This document shows, piece after piece, positions 25,019 to 33,247 of a stretch of 64,000 nucleotides of DNA. Numbering within the stretch: the first letter of the stretch is position 1; every line of letters starts with the position of its first letter. The stretch comes from PHBD01 sp964578535. GTDB lineage: Bacteria > Desulfobacterota > Syntrophia > Syntrophales > PHBD01. The notes under the pieces are model-generated. The model made no database searches, was not told the DNA's origin, and worked only from the letters and a program-made list of their open reading frames with translations. The position numbers and the translations under genes are program-made. The stretch is taken from contig CAZODI010000010.1 of assembly GCA_964578535.1 (NCBI GenBank), positions 1-64,000 on the forward strand, in the 5' to 3' direction.

Positions 25019-25307
25019 GGTATCCAACAGCCATATATGCAGAGCATTTCTTTCCGTTGGATGAAATGGATTTGACCAATCCCGTGGTGGATCATCCGAA
25101 TGGTCACGTCCCCGTCAAACTGCCCCAATCCGCTTGCAAACCATTCCGGTGTCGGATAATGTACATCCCCTCTCGAATTCGGCCGGGATACCAACTGCAG
25201 AGGCATCGGTCGAAGGGCCTCTGAGCAAGGAATACGGCGACGCCTGATTCAGGGTTGTGAAGCATGGGGAGGCGTGAAGCCTGAGCGGAATTTTCCGTTG
25301 GATCCGT
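25019..25307. other. Intergenic region with two hairpin-forming segments
   Basis: CAGAGGC (25198-25204) pairs perfectly with GCCTCTG (25217-25223). ACGCCT (25240-25245) pairs with AGGCGT (25270-25275) across a 24-base loop. These could form a structured leader for the GH75-like gene, or a terminator for the TrpF-like operon without a T-run. I could not match it to a known riboswitch. The rest shows nothing recognisable. Confidence 0.35.
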
Positions 25308-26180
25308 ATGAAATCACAAGGCAGCCATTTGCATGAAGAACATGGTCGAAACAAAAGGAAGAGAGCGGTAATCATCGTTGCTTCTCTTGTCCCGATCACG
25401 CTCTTTTTTCTCTATATGACTTTCGTTCATCACGGTCCCGGCCGTCTCGAAGCGGCATCCCCAAACAGGGCTTTCTGCGATCGGATGGTATGGCAGGTGG
25501 TCGACAACAACGATGAGAAGGTTACCATATGGAAGCAGCGCGGGTATGACGTCTTCTTCTTTGTGACCGGCATGACCATCGACGCAGACGGGTCACCCCA
25601 TGCATACCATCCCCAAAACATCGGCATAGACGATAATGCACACGGAAAGGACGAGCAGGGCAACTGGGTCGGAATCGTCCTGGCGAACAGGAAACCGTAC
25701 ATCCAGAATTCCACGGATCCCGCCCCCGGGTATTACGTATCCACGACGAGCCTTTACGACAGGACGAAGAGGCGGACGGACCCGCACAGATACGTTGATT
25801 CTGAAAAAATCCCCTATCTTGCCCTGCCGAAACAGGTCATGCACCCCGACGGCAAATGCCGGCGCGACGCCAGGGCCTGTCTGGGGGATATCGCAATCGT
25901 AAGAAATACCGAGAACGGCCTGTATGCCTTCGCCATCCTTGCGGATCAGGCGCCTAAGACCGGTATCGGAGAAGGATCGATCGCCCTTGCCGCGGCACTC
26001 GGCGTGGATCCCGATGCCCGAATCGGCGGGACCAGCAAGGGAATTCAGTACCTCATCTTCCCCGGAACCGGCAATGAGCAGCCCAAGACCCTGAACGAGA
26101 TCAATGCCATGGGGATGGAACTTCTTAAGCGGTGGGGGGGCATGGAGAAACTCGACACATGCTTCGCAGGCGCCCGCTGA
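25308..26180 (+). CDS. GH75-type chitosanase-like secreted hydrolase
   Basis: An N-terminal signal anchor (about residues 19-38) is followed by a catalytic domain resembling glycoside hydrolase family 75. The match rests on the MTIDADGSPHAYHPQN block (acidic residues near the active site), IPYLALPKQVM, CLGDIAIVRN and the FAILADQAPKTGIGEGS block that closes the fold. GH75 enzymes cleave beta-1,4-linked glucosamine polymers (chitosan). The 290-residue length fits. The neighbouring polysaccharide synthase and deacetylase suggest it trims or releases a self-made aminoglycan rather than digesting fungal walls. No strong ribosome site is visible, so the start is approximate. Confidence 0.72.
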   Translation: MKSQGSHLHEEHGRNKRKRAVIIVASLVPITLFFLYMTFVHHGPGRLEAASPNRAFCDRMVWQVVDNNDEKVTIWKQRGYDVFFFVTGMTIDADGSPHAYHPQNIGIDDNAHGKDEQGNWVGIVLANRKPYIQNSTDPAPGYYVSTTSLYDRTKRRTDPHRYVDSEKIPYLALPKQVMHPDGKCRRDARACLGDIAIVRNTENGLYAFAILADQAPKTGIGEGSIALAAALGVDPDARIGGTSKGIQYLIFPGTGNEQPKTLNEINAMGMELLKRWGGMEKLDTCFAGAR

Positions 26181-26222
26181 GAACCTCCCGCACCTCCGGA
26201 CTCCCACCCTCCTGATTCAGAA

Positions 26223-29200
26223 TCACTTCTTTATCTCGGTCAGCATCTGCCGGAAGCTTCTCTGAAGGCTATAGTAGGCCGGTTTCAGGTAAGGCTTGAC
26301 CTGCATTTCATTCCACTCCGCCCAGGTATATGCCGGCAACGCATGATTGATCCTGTTGCTGACAGAATGCGGGAGACTCTCCTGGAAGCGCGGTCCGGTC
26401 TCACCGACGGAGAAGTGCATGGCGGCAATCCCGATGGCGCCGCCCTTGGTGAAGACCGGCTCTGCCTGCCCGTCCGTTCCTCCGTAGAAGAGGTGGGTGG
26501 ACGGATCGGCCACATAGAGTAGTCCCCAGGGTATCCTGACCTCGATCATCGAGCCCGTTTTATCGACGTTCCAGGCGGCCAGGCTTGACGATCCGGGTAA
26601 TGCGGGATCGGCCGTGCCTGCGGGCAATTCGCTCCTGTTGACGAATACCGGCGGGAAAATGCTTCCGTCTCTTCCCCAGCGGGGCGGATTGGCCTGTATC
26701 ATCATCTCTTCAAAAGGCGACCTATCCAGGATACCGAGCTTGACGTCTTTTTTGCGCAGAATAAGGCGCCCCCCCGGCACGCCGGTATCGACAATCCACT
26801 GGTTGGGATTGAAACCATTCGCTATGAGGAGCGTGGCCATATCCGGACGGTCGAACTTCAGGAGAAACGTCGCGCCATCGGCAATGCGGGGGGCCGGCCT
26901 CGGCAGTTCCCGGCTTCCGGCGCGGCCCGGCAGGGTACTCATGGCCACCCAGAAGGCTTCCTTCTTCCAGTCGATCACCGGCCGGCTCTTATCCAGATCG
27001 ATACGGAGATAGACATAGGCGTAGTCGGACATGGCACGGATCGCTCGAATCCGTCCGGCTTTTGGGGATGAGTCGACCGCAATGGTCGTTGCCTTTTCCC
27101 AGTCCCTGTCATTCCCGCGCAGGAGGGGTACCGTGGCGGTCGGCCTGTACCCGACGATGCCGAAGTTTTCTTCCGGGTTGAGCATGTTCTGCCAGAATGT
27201 GCGGCGCTCGGGAGGCTGATCGAAGGGCCGGGTATAATTGTCGGCCACGGATTTCCACCATTCGTCCAGCCACGCGAAGATGAGACCGCCGGCACAACCG
27301 GAATCCATGATATTTCTGGTCATGCGATCCAGGAGCTCGGCCTGGCCTTTTTCGCTGAACCCGCCGTTGTGCCATCCGTCCGGGTGAACATGGGCGATTC
27401 CCCAGCTGGTCGGCACCCCGTATTCGGCGACCAGGAGGGGCATGCCGCGGTGGTGCTTTTTCAGGTCGAGGAGATACCCGTAATACCGGTTCGAACCGAG
27501 ATTATCGCGTGTTTTGGGGTATTCCCTGTCATACATGAGAAAGTCCGGCCAGTATGTGTAGACATGAAAAGCGGCAAACAATCCGGCGGGATAGGCAGAT
27601 GTAGCATTCAGTTTCATGACGTCGAGCGCAACGGCATCACTGTCATTCATATCTTTGGTCGTCGCGGCGACGGGTATCCCGCGCATCGCCATTTCTTCCG
27701 CATAGTTCGCCTCGGTGACGTGGCTCATGGGATCCAACGGCGGCCAGTTCACGATGGTCATCGGCCTCTGTGCGTTGTACCGCTCCATTTCATAGGAGGC
27801 GACATAATCGATTGTCTCCGCGAACCACACCTCGCTCGGATTCCCGCTCTTCACCTCAATATATCGGCCTTTAAAGGACGTCTTGTCGGGATGAAGCCGG
27901 TTGGTTCCCAGGACGATGGAGGTTTCCACTTCCCGTCCCGGTCCGATGGCGAAAACGTAAGGGGAGACGTCCGCCGTGTAGATCCCGGCAGCATGCCCCG
28001 GACGGTAAGGAATCACGGCATTCCCGTGGAGAAGGTCGACCACGCGGCGTGCTTCTTCCAGGAATTCGTCCCGCCATCTGCGGTCATAAAGATCAACCGT
28101 GTCCTCCCGTTCGGTGAGCCAGACCTCCTGCAGGAGCCACAGCTGTCGGGAGGCCTTTTCGTTGTGTCTTTTCAGGGCTGTGTAAAACGCCGGGGGAAGA
28201 ATCGTGTAGGCCCGGATCATGTTTGATTCCATGGCGGCAATCTGATCAAACCAGACCTCGTATGCCTCCACATCCCGGGGGGCCGTGGAGGGGTACTCGC
28301 CGGGGGCGGCGGGACCGATGTTCATGCCGACAAGGTAGGTCCGCTTCCAATCCTTCCCGTCAAAGTATTCAAAGTAATCCCCTTTTGTACGATAGAGAAA
28401 CTGCATTTTCACCGGTCTACCCTTCGTGAGCGGGGACGATTTCTGCCACCACTGGACGTCCCCCGGCCGGATGCCATAAATTCTCGAAAGCTGAAGCCTG
28501 GCCATCTCGGTGCCGATTCCTCTCTCCATCATGAGGCGATAGATGTCGGCAGCCTCCGGAACGTTTCCAAGTCGATAATGGCAGTCCGCCAGGGCCGACA
28601 GAACCGTTTCGTTCATCTTCCCGTCGAAGGCGATCTTCTTCAGCAGAATCCTGGCCGCCCCCCATTCGCCTTTCCGATAGGTATCGAGGGCGATTCGAAT
28701 CGGATCTTCCGGCGGCCTTTCCTCGGTCAGGTCGAGACGACGTAATACGGCCTGGGCCAGTTCATTGGTTTTGTCTTTTTTCAGAACGGTTTCCGCGGCC
28801 TGCTTTGCCCCCGTCCTGTCCCCCGTCTGCTCCAGCGCCATGGCGAGACCGGCCATGCAGTCCATGTTCATCTTGCCCTGTTCAAGACCCTTTTTGAAAG
28901 AGACCGTTGCATCCGCGGGAAGGCCCCGGCGGAGATGCACATACCCGAGACCGCAGTGGGCATCCGACTGCTTCTCCCGGAGTCCAATGCTGCGACGAAA
29001 GGCCTTTTCCGCACCGTCGGGATCGTTCAGACGAAGGTAGGCCCAACCCTGGATAGACGAAAGCCCCGCATCTTTCATTGCTTTCGGCGTCGACAGGAGG
29101 GTCACCGCCTGCTCCGGTTTCCCTTGTCTCATCAGGTTCAAAGCCCGGTCCGCCGGGCTTTCCGCGGAATGCGCCAGAGGTGCGGCTGGAAGAAGAAGGA

Positions 29201-29246
29201 AGATTGAAATCACGACCAGTGAAACCAGACGCAGAAACCCATTCAT
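26223..29246 (-). CDS. Secreted TPR protein with TIM-barrel glycosidase-like domain
   Basis: ATG 29246 is chosen because GGAG lies six bases upstream and a signal peptide follows at once (about 1-28, ending APLAHSA). Residues 30-290 are TPR-like repeats (DPDGAEKAFRRSIGL, AEAADIYRLMMERG type). Residues 310-720 look like a beta/alpha barrel of clan GH-A. LLVAEYGVPTS fits the strand bearing the nucleophile Glu, and GGLIFAWLDEWW fits the last strand. The C-terminal 280 residues resemble a CBM9-like carbohydrate-binding module (DWEKATTIAVDSSP...YVYLRIDLD). It runs leftward 31 bases after the deacetylase gene, so both likely process the same exopolysaccharide. The substrate is unknown. Confidence 0.75.
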   Translation of the reverse strand: MNGFLRLVSLVVISIFLLLPAAPLAHSAESPADRALNLMRQGKPEQAVTLLSTPKAMKDAGLSSIQGWAYLRLNDPDGAEKAFRRSIGLREKQSDAHCGLGYVHLRRGLPADATVSFKKGLEQGKMNMDCMAGLAMALEQTGDRTGAKQAAETVLKKDKTNELAQAVLRRLDLTEERPPEDPIRIALDTYRKGEWGAARILLKKIAFDGKMNETVLSALADCHYRLGNVPEAADIYRLMMERGIGTEMARLQLSRIYGIRPGDVQWWQKSSPLTKGRPVKMQFLYRTKGDYFEYFDGKDWKRTYLVGMNIGPAAPGEYPSTAPRDVEAYEVWFDQIAAMESNMIRAYTILPPAFYTALKRHNEKASRQLWLLQEVWLTEREDTVDLYDRRWRDEFLEEARRVVDLLHGNAVIPYRPGHAAGIYTADVSPYVFAIGPGREVETSIVLGTNRLHPDKTSFKGRYIEVKSGNPSEVWFAETIDYVASYEMERYNAQRPMTIVNWPPLDPMSHVTEANYAEEMAMRGIPVAATTKDMNDSDAVALDVMKLNATSAYPAGLFAAFHVYTYWPDFLMYDREYPKTRDNLGSNRYYGYLLDLKKHHRGMPLLVAEYGVPTSWGIAHVHPDGWHNGGFSEKGQAELLDRMTRNIMDSGCAGGLIFAWLDEWWKSVADNYTRPFDQPPERRTFWQNMLNPEENFGIVGYRPTATVPLLRGNDRDWEKATTIAVDSSPKAGRIRAIRAMSDYAYVYLRIDLDKSRPVIDWKKEAFWVAMSTLPGRAGSRELPRPAPRIADGATFLLKFDRPDMATLLIANGFNPNQWIVDTGVPGGRLILRKKDVKLGILDRSPFEEMMIQANPPRWGRDGSIFPPVFVNRSELPAGTADPALPGSSSLAAWNVDKTGSMIEVRIPWGLLYVADPSTHLFYGGTDGQAEPVFTKGGAIGIAAMHFSVGETGPRFQESLPHSVSNRINHALPAYTWAEWNEMQVKPYLKPAYYSLQRSFRQMLTEIKK

Positions 29247-29277
29247 TCTTGTCTCCATCATATTGGTTTTCATAAGC

Positions 29278-30198
29278 TTATTTGCGTGTCGGGTAACCGG
29301 ATGCCGCATCTTTCGCGGCCGGAACCGATCCGGCCATCGGGGACACGTCCCCGAAGTTGGTCGTTAGAAGCCGCCCGAACTGTTCTACAGAAAACTGTCC
29401 GTAAACAGGGTACCTGCGGATTTTCATGGGGTCCATGCCGGGCATGTTCACACCCTGGTCCGTGGTCACCGTCGTGATGTATCCGGAGTCCCGGGCAATA
29501 GCGAGCAGTTCTGTATTGTACCATCCGCTGGGCCAGGAGTAATGAACAATCGGTCGCTGGAGTTTATCTTCCATGCTCTTTTTTGCTCCTGTGATCTCGG
29601 CCACCACATCGGACCGCGAACGGTTCGGAGTCTTCCCGGAAAGCCATGAAATGAGATGGTTTCCTGGTATCCAGGGATGTGTATGTGAATGGCAGCCAAC
29701 ATCAAAATTTCTATCGGCCAGGATCTCCGAAAATTCCTCCCAGGTCAGGAAGGCGGGATAGGCGCCGTCAATGTACTCCAGAACGATAAAAAAGGTAGCC
29801 TTGAAGTTGTACTTTTTCATGATCGGGATAGCATTCTTCACGCTCTTCCAGCCATCGTCGAACGTGAGAACGACCGATTTCTCGGGAAGGGATATTTTTC
29901 TATCCATATATGCTTTCAGATCATAGAGATCGACGGTCGTGTAACCGTTATCCTTTAAATATTTCATCTGCTCTTCAAAGCGCGCCACACGAACCAGCGT
30001 ATGGTCCGGCGGCTCTTCCGGATTGTCTGAAACCTTATGATACATCAGGACCGTAACATGTGCGGGCGTAACGGTCATCCCCGCCGGTCGAGCGGTATCT
30101 GCACACCAGCCCTGCGATAGGAGTAGCAGAAAGAAGGCTGCAGAAAAAAAAGAGAGCATCCTCCTTTTCCAGTTGCAATCCTTTGAATTCTTGTTCAT
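29278..30198 (-). CDS. Periplasmic polysaccharide deacetylase (NodB/PgaB-type)
   Basis: ATG 30198, preceded by GAGGG, gives a 306-residue protein with a signal peptide (about 1-34). The NodB homology domain has VVLTFDDGWKSV (metal and catalytic Asp) and SHTHPW (metal-binding His pair). The HYSWPSGWYNTE segment is motif 3. The LMYHKVSDNPEE segment before it is shared with PgaB/IcaB. Such enzymes remove N-acetyl groups from beta-linked GlcNAc polymers during export. The PgaB C-terminal hydrolase domain is absent; the separate TIM-barrel gene next door could supply it. The gene is divergent from the synthase/exporter operon. Confidence 0.88.
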   Translation of the reverse strand: MNKNSKDCNWKRRMLSFFSAAFFLLLLSQGWCADTARPAGMTVTPAHVTVLMYHKVSDNPEEPPDHTLVRVARFEEQMKYLKDNGYTTVDLYDLKAYMDRKISLPEKSVVLTFDDGWKSVKNAIPIMKKYNFKATFFIVLEYIDGAYPAFLTWEEFSEILADRNFDVGCHSHTHPWIPGNHLISWLSGKTPNRSRSDVVAEITGAKKSMEDKLQRPIVHYSWPSGWYNTELLAIARDSGYITTVTTDQGVNMPGMDPMKIRRYPVYGQFSVEQFGRLLTTNFGDVSPMAGSVPAAKDAASGYPTRK

Positions 30199-30475
30199 AT
30201 TATCCCTCAATCTATCGAGATTATTCTGCGAACGGAAACCGACTCGTCGGGTGTGATTACCATTCGAAACCCGTTTTGTCGAGACGAATTGTTTTCCAAG
30301 GCCTGAAGAGCAATCAACTATCAATAGATACCGAGGGTCCCTTTCACCTAGGGAGGCTAATATTTTCAGAATATACCGAAAGATATAGGCCCTTTTTTAT
30401 TTTTAAAACAATTCGACAAAAGAGATTTATAGATGTATAAACCACTCGCAAAATTACAGAGAGGCGGAAGATGAA
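30199..30475. promoter_or_regulatory. Divergent control region of the exopolysaccharide locus
   Basis: This AT-rich region separates the leftward deacetylase from the rightward HEAT-GT2-exporter operon. A nine-base inverted repeat, TTTTGTCGA (30274-30282) and TCGACAAAA (30413-30421), flanks its centre. TCCCT/AGGGA (30338-30342, 30350-30354) forms a small hairpin. T- and A-rich tracts (30390-30410) and a TATAGA near 30430 look promoter-like, but no clean -35/-10 pair is found. The paired repeat may be an operator serving both directions. Confidence 0.45.
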
Positions 30476-31741
30476 ATGGGTGATTTGCGGCTGATCCTGA
30501 TCGTCTCTATCTTGTCGGTCTTTTCGTTCATTCTTGGTTTCATTATCGCTTCGGTATTCCGAAGGATCAGGAATGAACGCCGTTATTCCACAATTGACCA
30601 ACTCAGAGACAAGTTCCGAACCAAACTCATGGAGATCGATTCCATCACGGCGATAGATAGATTCTCTGTCAGCCAGTGGCAATCGGCCGTTCGCAAGGGT
30701 TCTGTCGAATGGGTTGCTCTTGAGGACGTTATTTTCGAATTTGCCGAAAGAAAAGGCCAGAAAGCCTTTGCCAGGCGCCTGTTTAGCGCTCTCGGCTACA
30801 CCAAGCATTACCAGTCTCTGCTTTCGGCCCGTTCCGCCATCGATTTGTCGATGGCGGCCGATAAACTGGGGCGGATCGGTGACCCATCCTCTCTGGAGCC
30901 CCTCAGCAAGCTTCTGGATCATCCAAAATCGGAAGTATCCACCGTAGCCTTCCGGGCCCTCTGCCGAATCGGGAAGCGGGACGCTCTTCATCGTTTGCTG
31001 AATGCCCTGCCCAAACTGATGAAGAATGAAAACGTATCTTCAAAGACCATTCAAACATCCCTTCTCCTTTTTGAACCGTGGGCCAGTGCAACGATTATTG
31101 AATATGCAGGAAAAACTTCCGACCCGAAGATTCTCGCCCTGCTCGTTGAGACGCTGATCGGCTTCCCTCTGCACCAAGAGATGTTTGATCTGGCTGTTAC
31201 TCTTGTTTCCCACTCGGATCCGGAGGTTCGGGGAAAAGCGCTTCGTCTCCTGGGTCGGGAAGATAATGTTTCATATTCCTGCGATCCCGCTGTGTTCAAG
31301 CCTCTCACCTCGGATCCGGTGTGGTTTGTCCGACTGCAGGCCGCGAAGACCATCGGCAGGATAAAATGCGATCATTACATGGAGATGCTGAAGAAATTCG
31401 CGCTTGACGAAAAGTGGCAGGTGAGGGACGCCGCCGCATTTGCGCTATCCGAAATGGGTGAAGCATCCATCGATTCGTTCCGCGAACTCATGGAAACTCC
31501 GGATCGATATGCAAAGGAAAGCATCTGCGAAGAGATTCAGCGAAGCGGTTATGTCTTGGGGCTCATCGATTACCTGGGAGACCGCGAAAGCGACAGAAAA
31601 ACAAAATCAAAGCGGATTCTCCAGTTAATGCATCAACTCGGCTTTTCTTCGCCACTTCGCGATGCCCTGGAATCGGCTTCCAGTTCTCCCCAAATTCGAA
31701 CTGAAATTCAAAGTATCCTGAATGCTGGCGGTGCCCAATGA
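30476..31741 (+). CDS. Membrane-anchored HEAT-repeat protein
   Basis: The 421-residue product has one N-terminal transmembrane helix (about 5-27, LILIVSILSVFSFILGFIIA), then positively charged residues (FRRIRNERR). This predicts a cytoplasmic body. From about residue 110 there are at least six HEAT-like repeats (DPSSLEPLSKLLDHPKSEVS; DPEVRGKALRLLG; DEKWQVRDAAAFALSEMG). HEAT solenoids bind proteins, so it may scaffold or regulate the synthase. Its stop overlaps the ATG of the GT2 synthase by four bases, which shows coupled translation. It occupies the place of PgaD or BcsB-type partners but resembles neither. Confidence 0.82.
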   Translation: MGDLRLILIVSILSVFSFILGFIIASVFRRIRNERRYSTIDQLRDKFRTKLMEIDSITAIDRFSVSQWQSAVRKGSVEWVALEDVIFEFAERKGQKAFARRLFSALGYTKHYQSLLSARSAIDLSMAADKLGRIGDPSSLEPLSKLLDHPKSEVSTVAFRALCRIGKRDALHRLLNALPKLMKNENVSSKTIQTSLLLFEPWASATIIEYAGKTSDPKILALLVETLIGFPLHQEMFDLAVTLVSHSDPEVRGKALRLLGREDNVSYSCDPAVFKPLTSDPVWFVRLQAAKTIGRIKCDHYMEMLKKFALDEKWQVRDAAAFALSEMGEASIDSFRELMETPDRYAKESICEEIQRSGYVLGLIDYLGDRESDRKTKSKRILQLMHQLGFSSPLRDALESASSSPQIRTEIQSILNAGGAQ

Positions 31742-33174
31742 ACGAGATCCTTCAAACCATCGTAATCGGCTTCAACTACTTCATCGGTTTCTACTTCGGC
31801 CTGGTCAATGCGGTGTATTCCGTCCTCCTGGCCATTGCCTTGATCGTCATTCTCCGACATATCCGGAGGATCCGGTACGCACCTTTCCGGGACCTGGAAA
31901 ACCGCTCGGAAATGCCTCCTGTAGCAGTCCTGATCCCAGCCCGGAACGAGCGCAGCGTCATCATCCGGACCATTGAATCCGTGCGGGGACTCCTTTATCC
32001 ATGGACAGAGATCGTCGTCATCAACGACGGTTCCACGGACGATACGCTGCAGCTATTAATCAAGCATTACAACCTGCGAAGAATCGATCCTCTATACAGG
32101 GATATCATCAAAACGAGGCCGGTCAGGGGATTCTACTACACGAGCGAAATTCCCAATCTGATTGTCGTGGACAAGGAAAACGGTGGCAAATCGGATGCCC
32201 TCAACTGTGGAATCAATGTCTGCAAAAGCCCATATATATGTACGCTCGATGCGGACTCTGTATTCGAACCGGAATCCCTAATCCGGCTGGTAACTCCGCT
32301 CATCCAGAGTACGGTTCCCGTTATCGCGTCGGGCGGCGTCGTTCGCGTGCTCAACGGTGTGAAGAGAGAGAATGGGGTCATGAAGCAGATTGAGCTCCCG
32401 CGACACAATTCTCTCGCCATCTTTCAGATTGTCGAATATTTGCGAAGCTTCCTCTTCGGTCGGGTCGGTCTGGATGCACTGAACTGCAACCTGATCCTCT
32501 CGGGAGCCTTCTCCATGTTTCAGAAGGCGGCCGTTATCACGGTAGGCGGTTTCAAACAGGGGAACGTGACGGAGGACATGGAGCTTGTTGTGCGCCTGCA
32601 CAAGCATTACAGCCTCAAGGGTGATCCCTATGTGATCCGTTTCGTTTCCGATCCGATCTGCTGGACGGAGGTTCCAGAAACCCTGAAGATGCTTGGCAGG
32701 CAGCGACGCAGATGGCATCTGGGAATGATCCAGAGCATCTGGGAACACAAGACGACGATTTTCAATCCGAGATACGGCCGTCTGGGCATGTTCGCGATGC
32801 CGTACAACGTGTTTATCGAGATGGTCAGTCCCATCATTGAATTCCTTGGGTACATCATCGTCATCATTTCCTACATTCTGGGAATGATCGATTACGATTT
32901 CTTCATGCTGTTCCTCTTCCTTGCCATCGGGTACGGCATCTTTCTGTCCACAACCGGCATCTTCCTCGAAGAGTTGACATACCGGCGCTATCCGAAATGG
33001 ACCGACCTCTTCATTATGCTTGCATATGGTGCACTGGAGAATTTTGGTTATCGACAGATCAACTCCTTCTGGAGATTCTCTGCATTCTTCCAGTTCCTCT
33101 TCGGGCGCGGTCAGTGGGAAACGGTGCGCCACAAGGGTGAAAAGAAACAGGTTGCAACGACGCCTGCGGCATGA
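31738..33174 (+). CDS. Processive family-2 glycosyltransferase (PgaC/chitin-synthase-like)
   Basis: This is a 478-residue integral membrane enzyme. One N-terminal helix (about 15-40) is followed by a GT-A domain (60-290) with all processive-synthase motifs: VINDGSTDDT, LDADSVFEP, TEDMELVVRL (catalytic Asp) and QRRRWHLG. Three or four C-terminal membrane helices (about 345-445) form the polymer channel. Such synthases polymerise beta-linked sugars while moving the chain across the inner membrane. The adjacent deacetylase and TPR/beta-barrel genes suggest a GlcNAc polymer. No PilZ or other c-di-GMP domain is fused, although two HD-GYP proteins lie elsewhere in the window. Confidence 0.92.
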   Translation: MNEILQTIVIGFNYFIGFYFGLVNAVYSVLLAIALIVILRHIRRIRYAPFRDLENRSEMPPVAVLIPARNERSVIIRTIESVRGLLYPWTEIVVINDGSTDDTLQLLIKHYNLRRIDPLYRDIIKTRPVRGFYYTSEIPNLIVVDKENGGKSDALNCGINVCKSPYICTLDADSVFEPESLIRLVTPLIQSTVPVIASGGVVRVLNGVKRENGVMKQIELPRHNSLAIFQIVEYLRSFLFGRVGLDALNCNLILSGAFSMFQKAAVITVGGFKQGNVTEDMELVVRLHKHYSLKGDPYVIRFVSDPICWTEVPETLKMLGRQRRRWHLGMIQSIWEHKTTIFNPRYGRLGMFAMPYNVFIEMVSPIIEFLGYIIVIISYILGMIDYDFFMLFLFLAIGYGIFLSTTGIFLEELTYRRYPKWTDLFIMLAYGALENFGYRQINSFWRFSAFFQFLFGRGQWETVRHKGEKKQVATTPAA

Positions 33175-33247
33175 TTGGCAAACCGATTAATACGGATGAT
33201 CTTCAATCGTATCATAAGGTTATAAATAACTTCTTAAGGAGAAGCGA

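Noticed and set aside
25198..25290. c-di-GMP (GEMM) riboswitch
   Set aside because: The segment has GGAGGCGTGAAGCC, faintly like a GEMM core, but the conserved tetraloop and receptor parts are missing.
27369..28226. 285-codon plus-strand open frame
   Set aside because: It is the antisense shadow of the TIM-barrel glycosidase-like gene.
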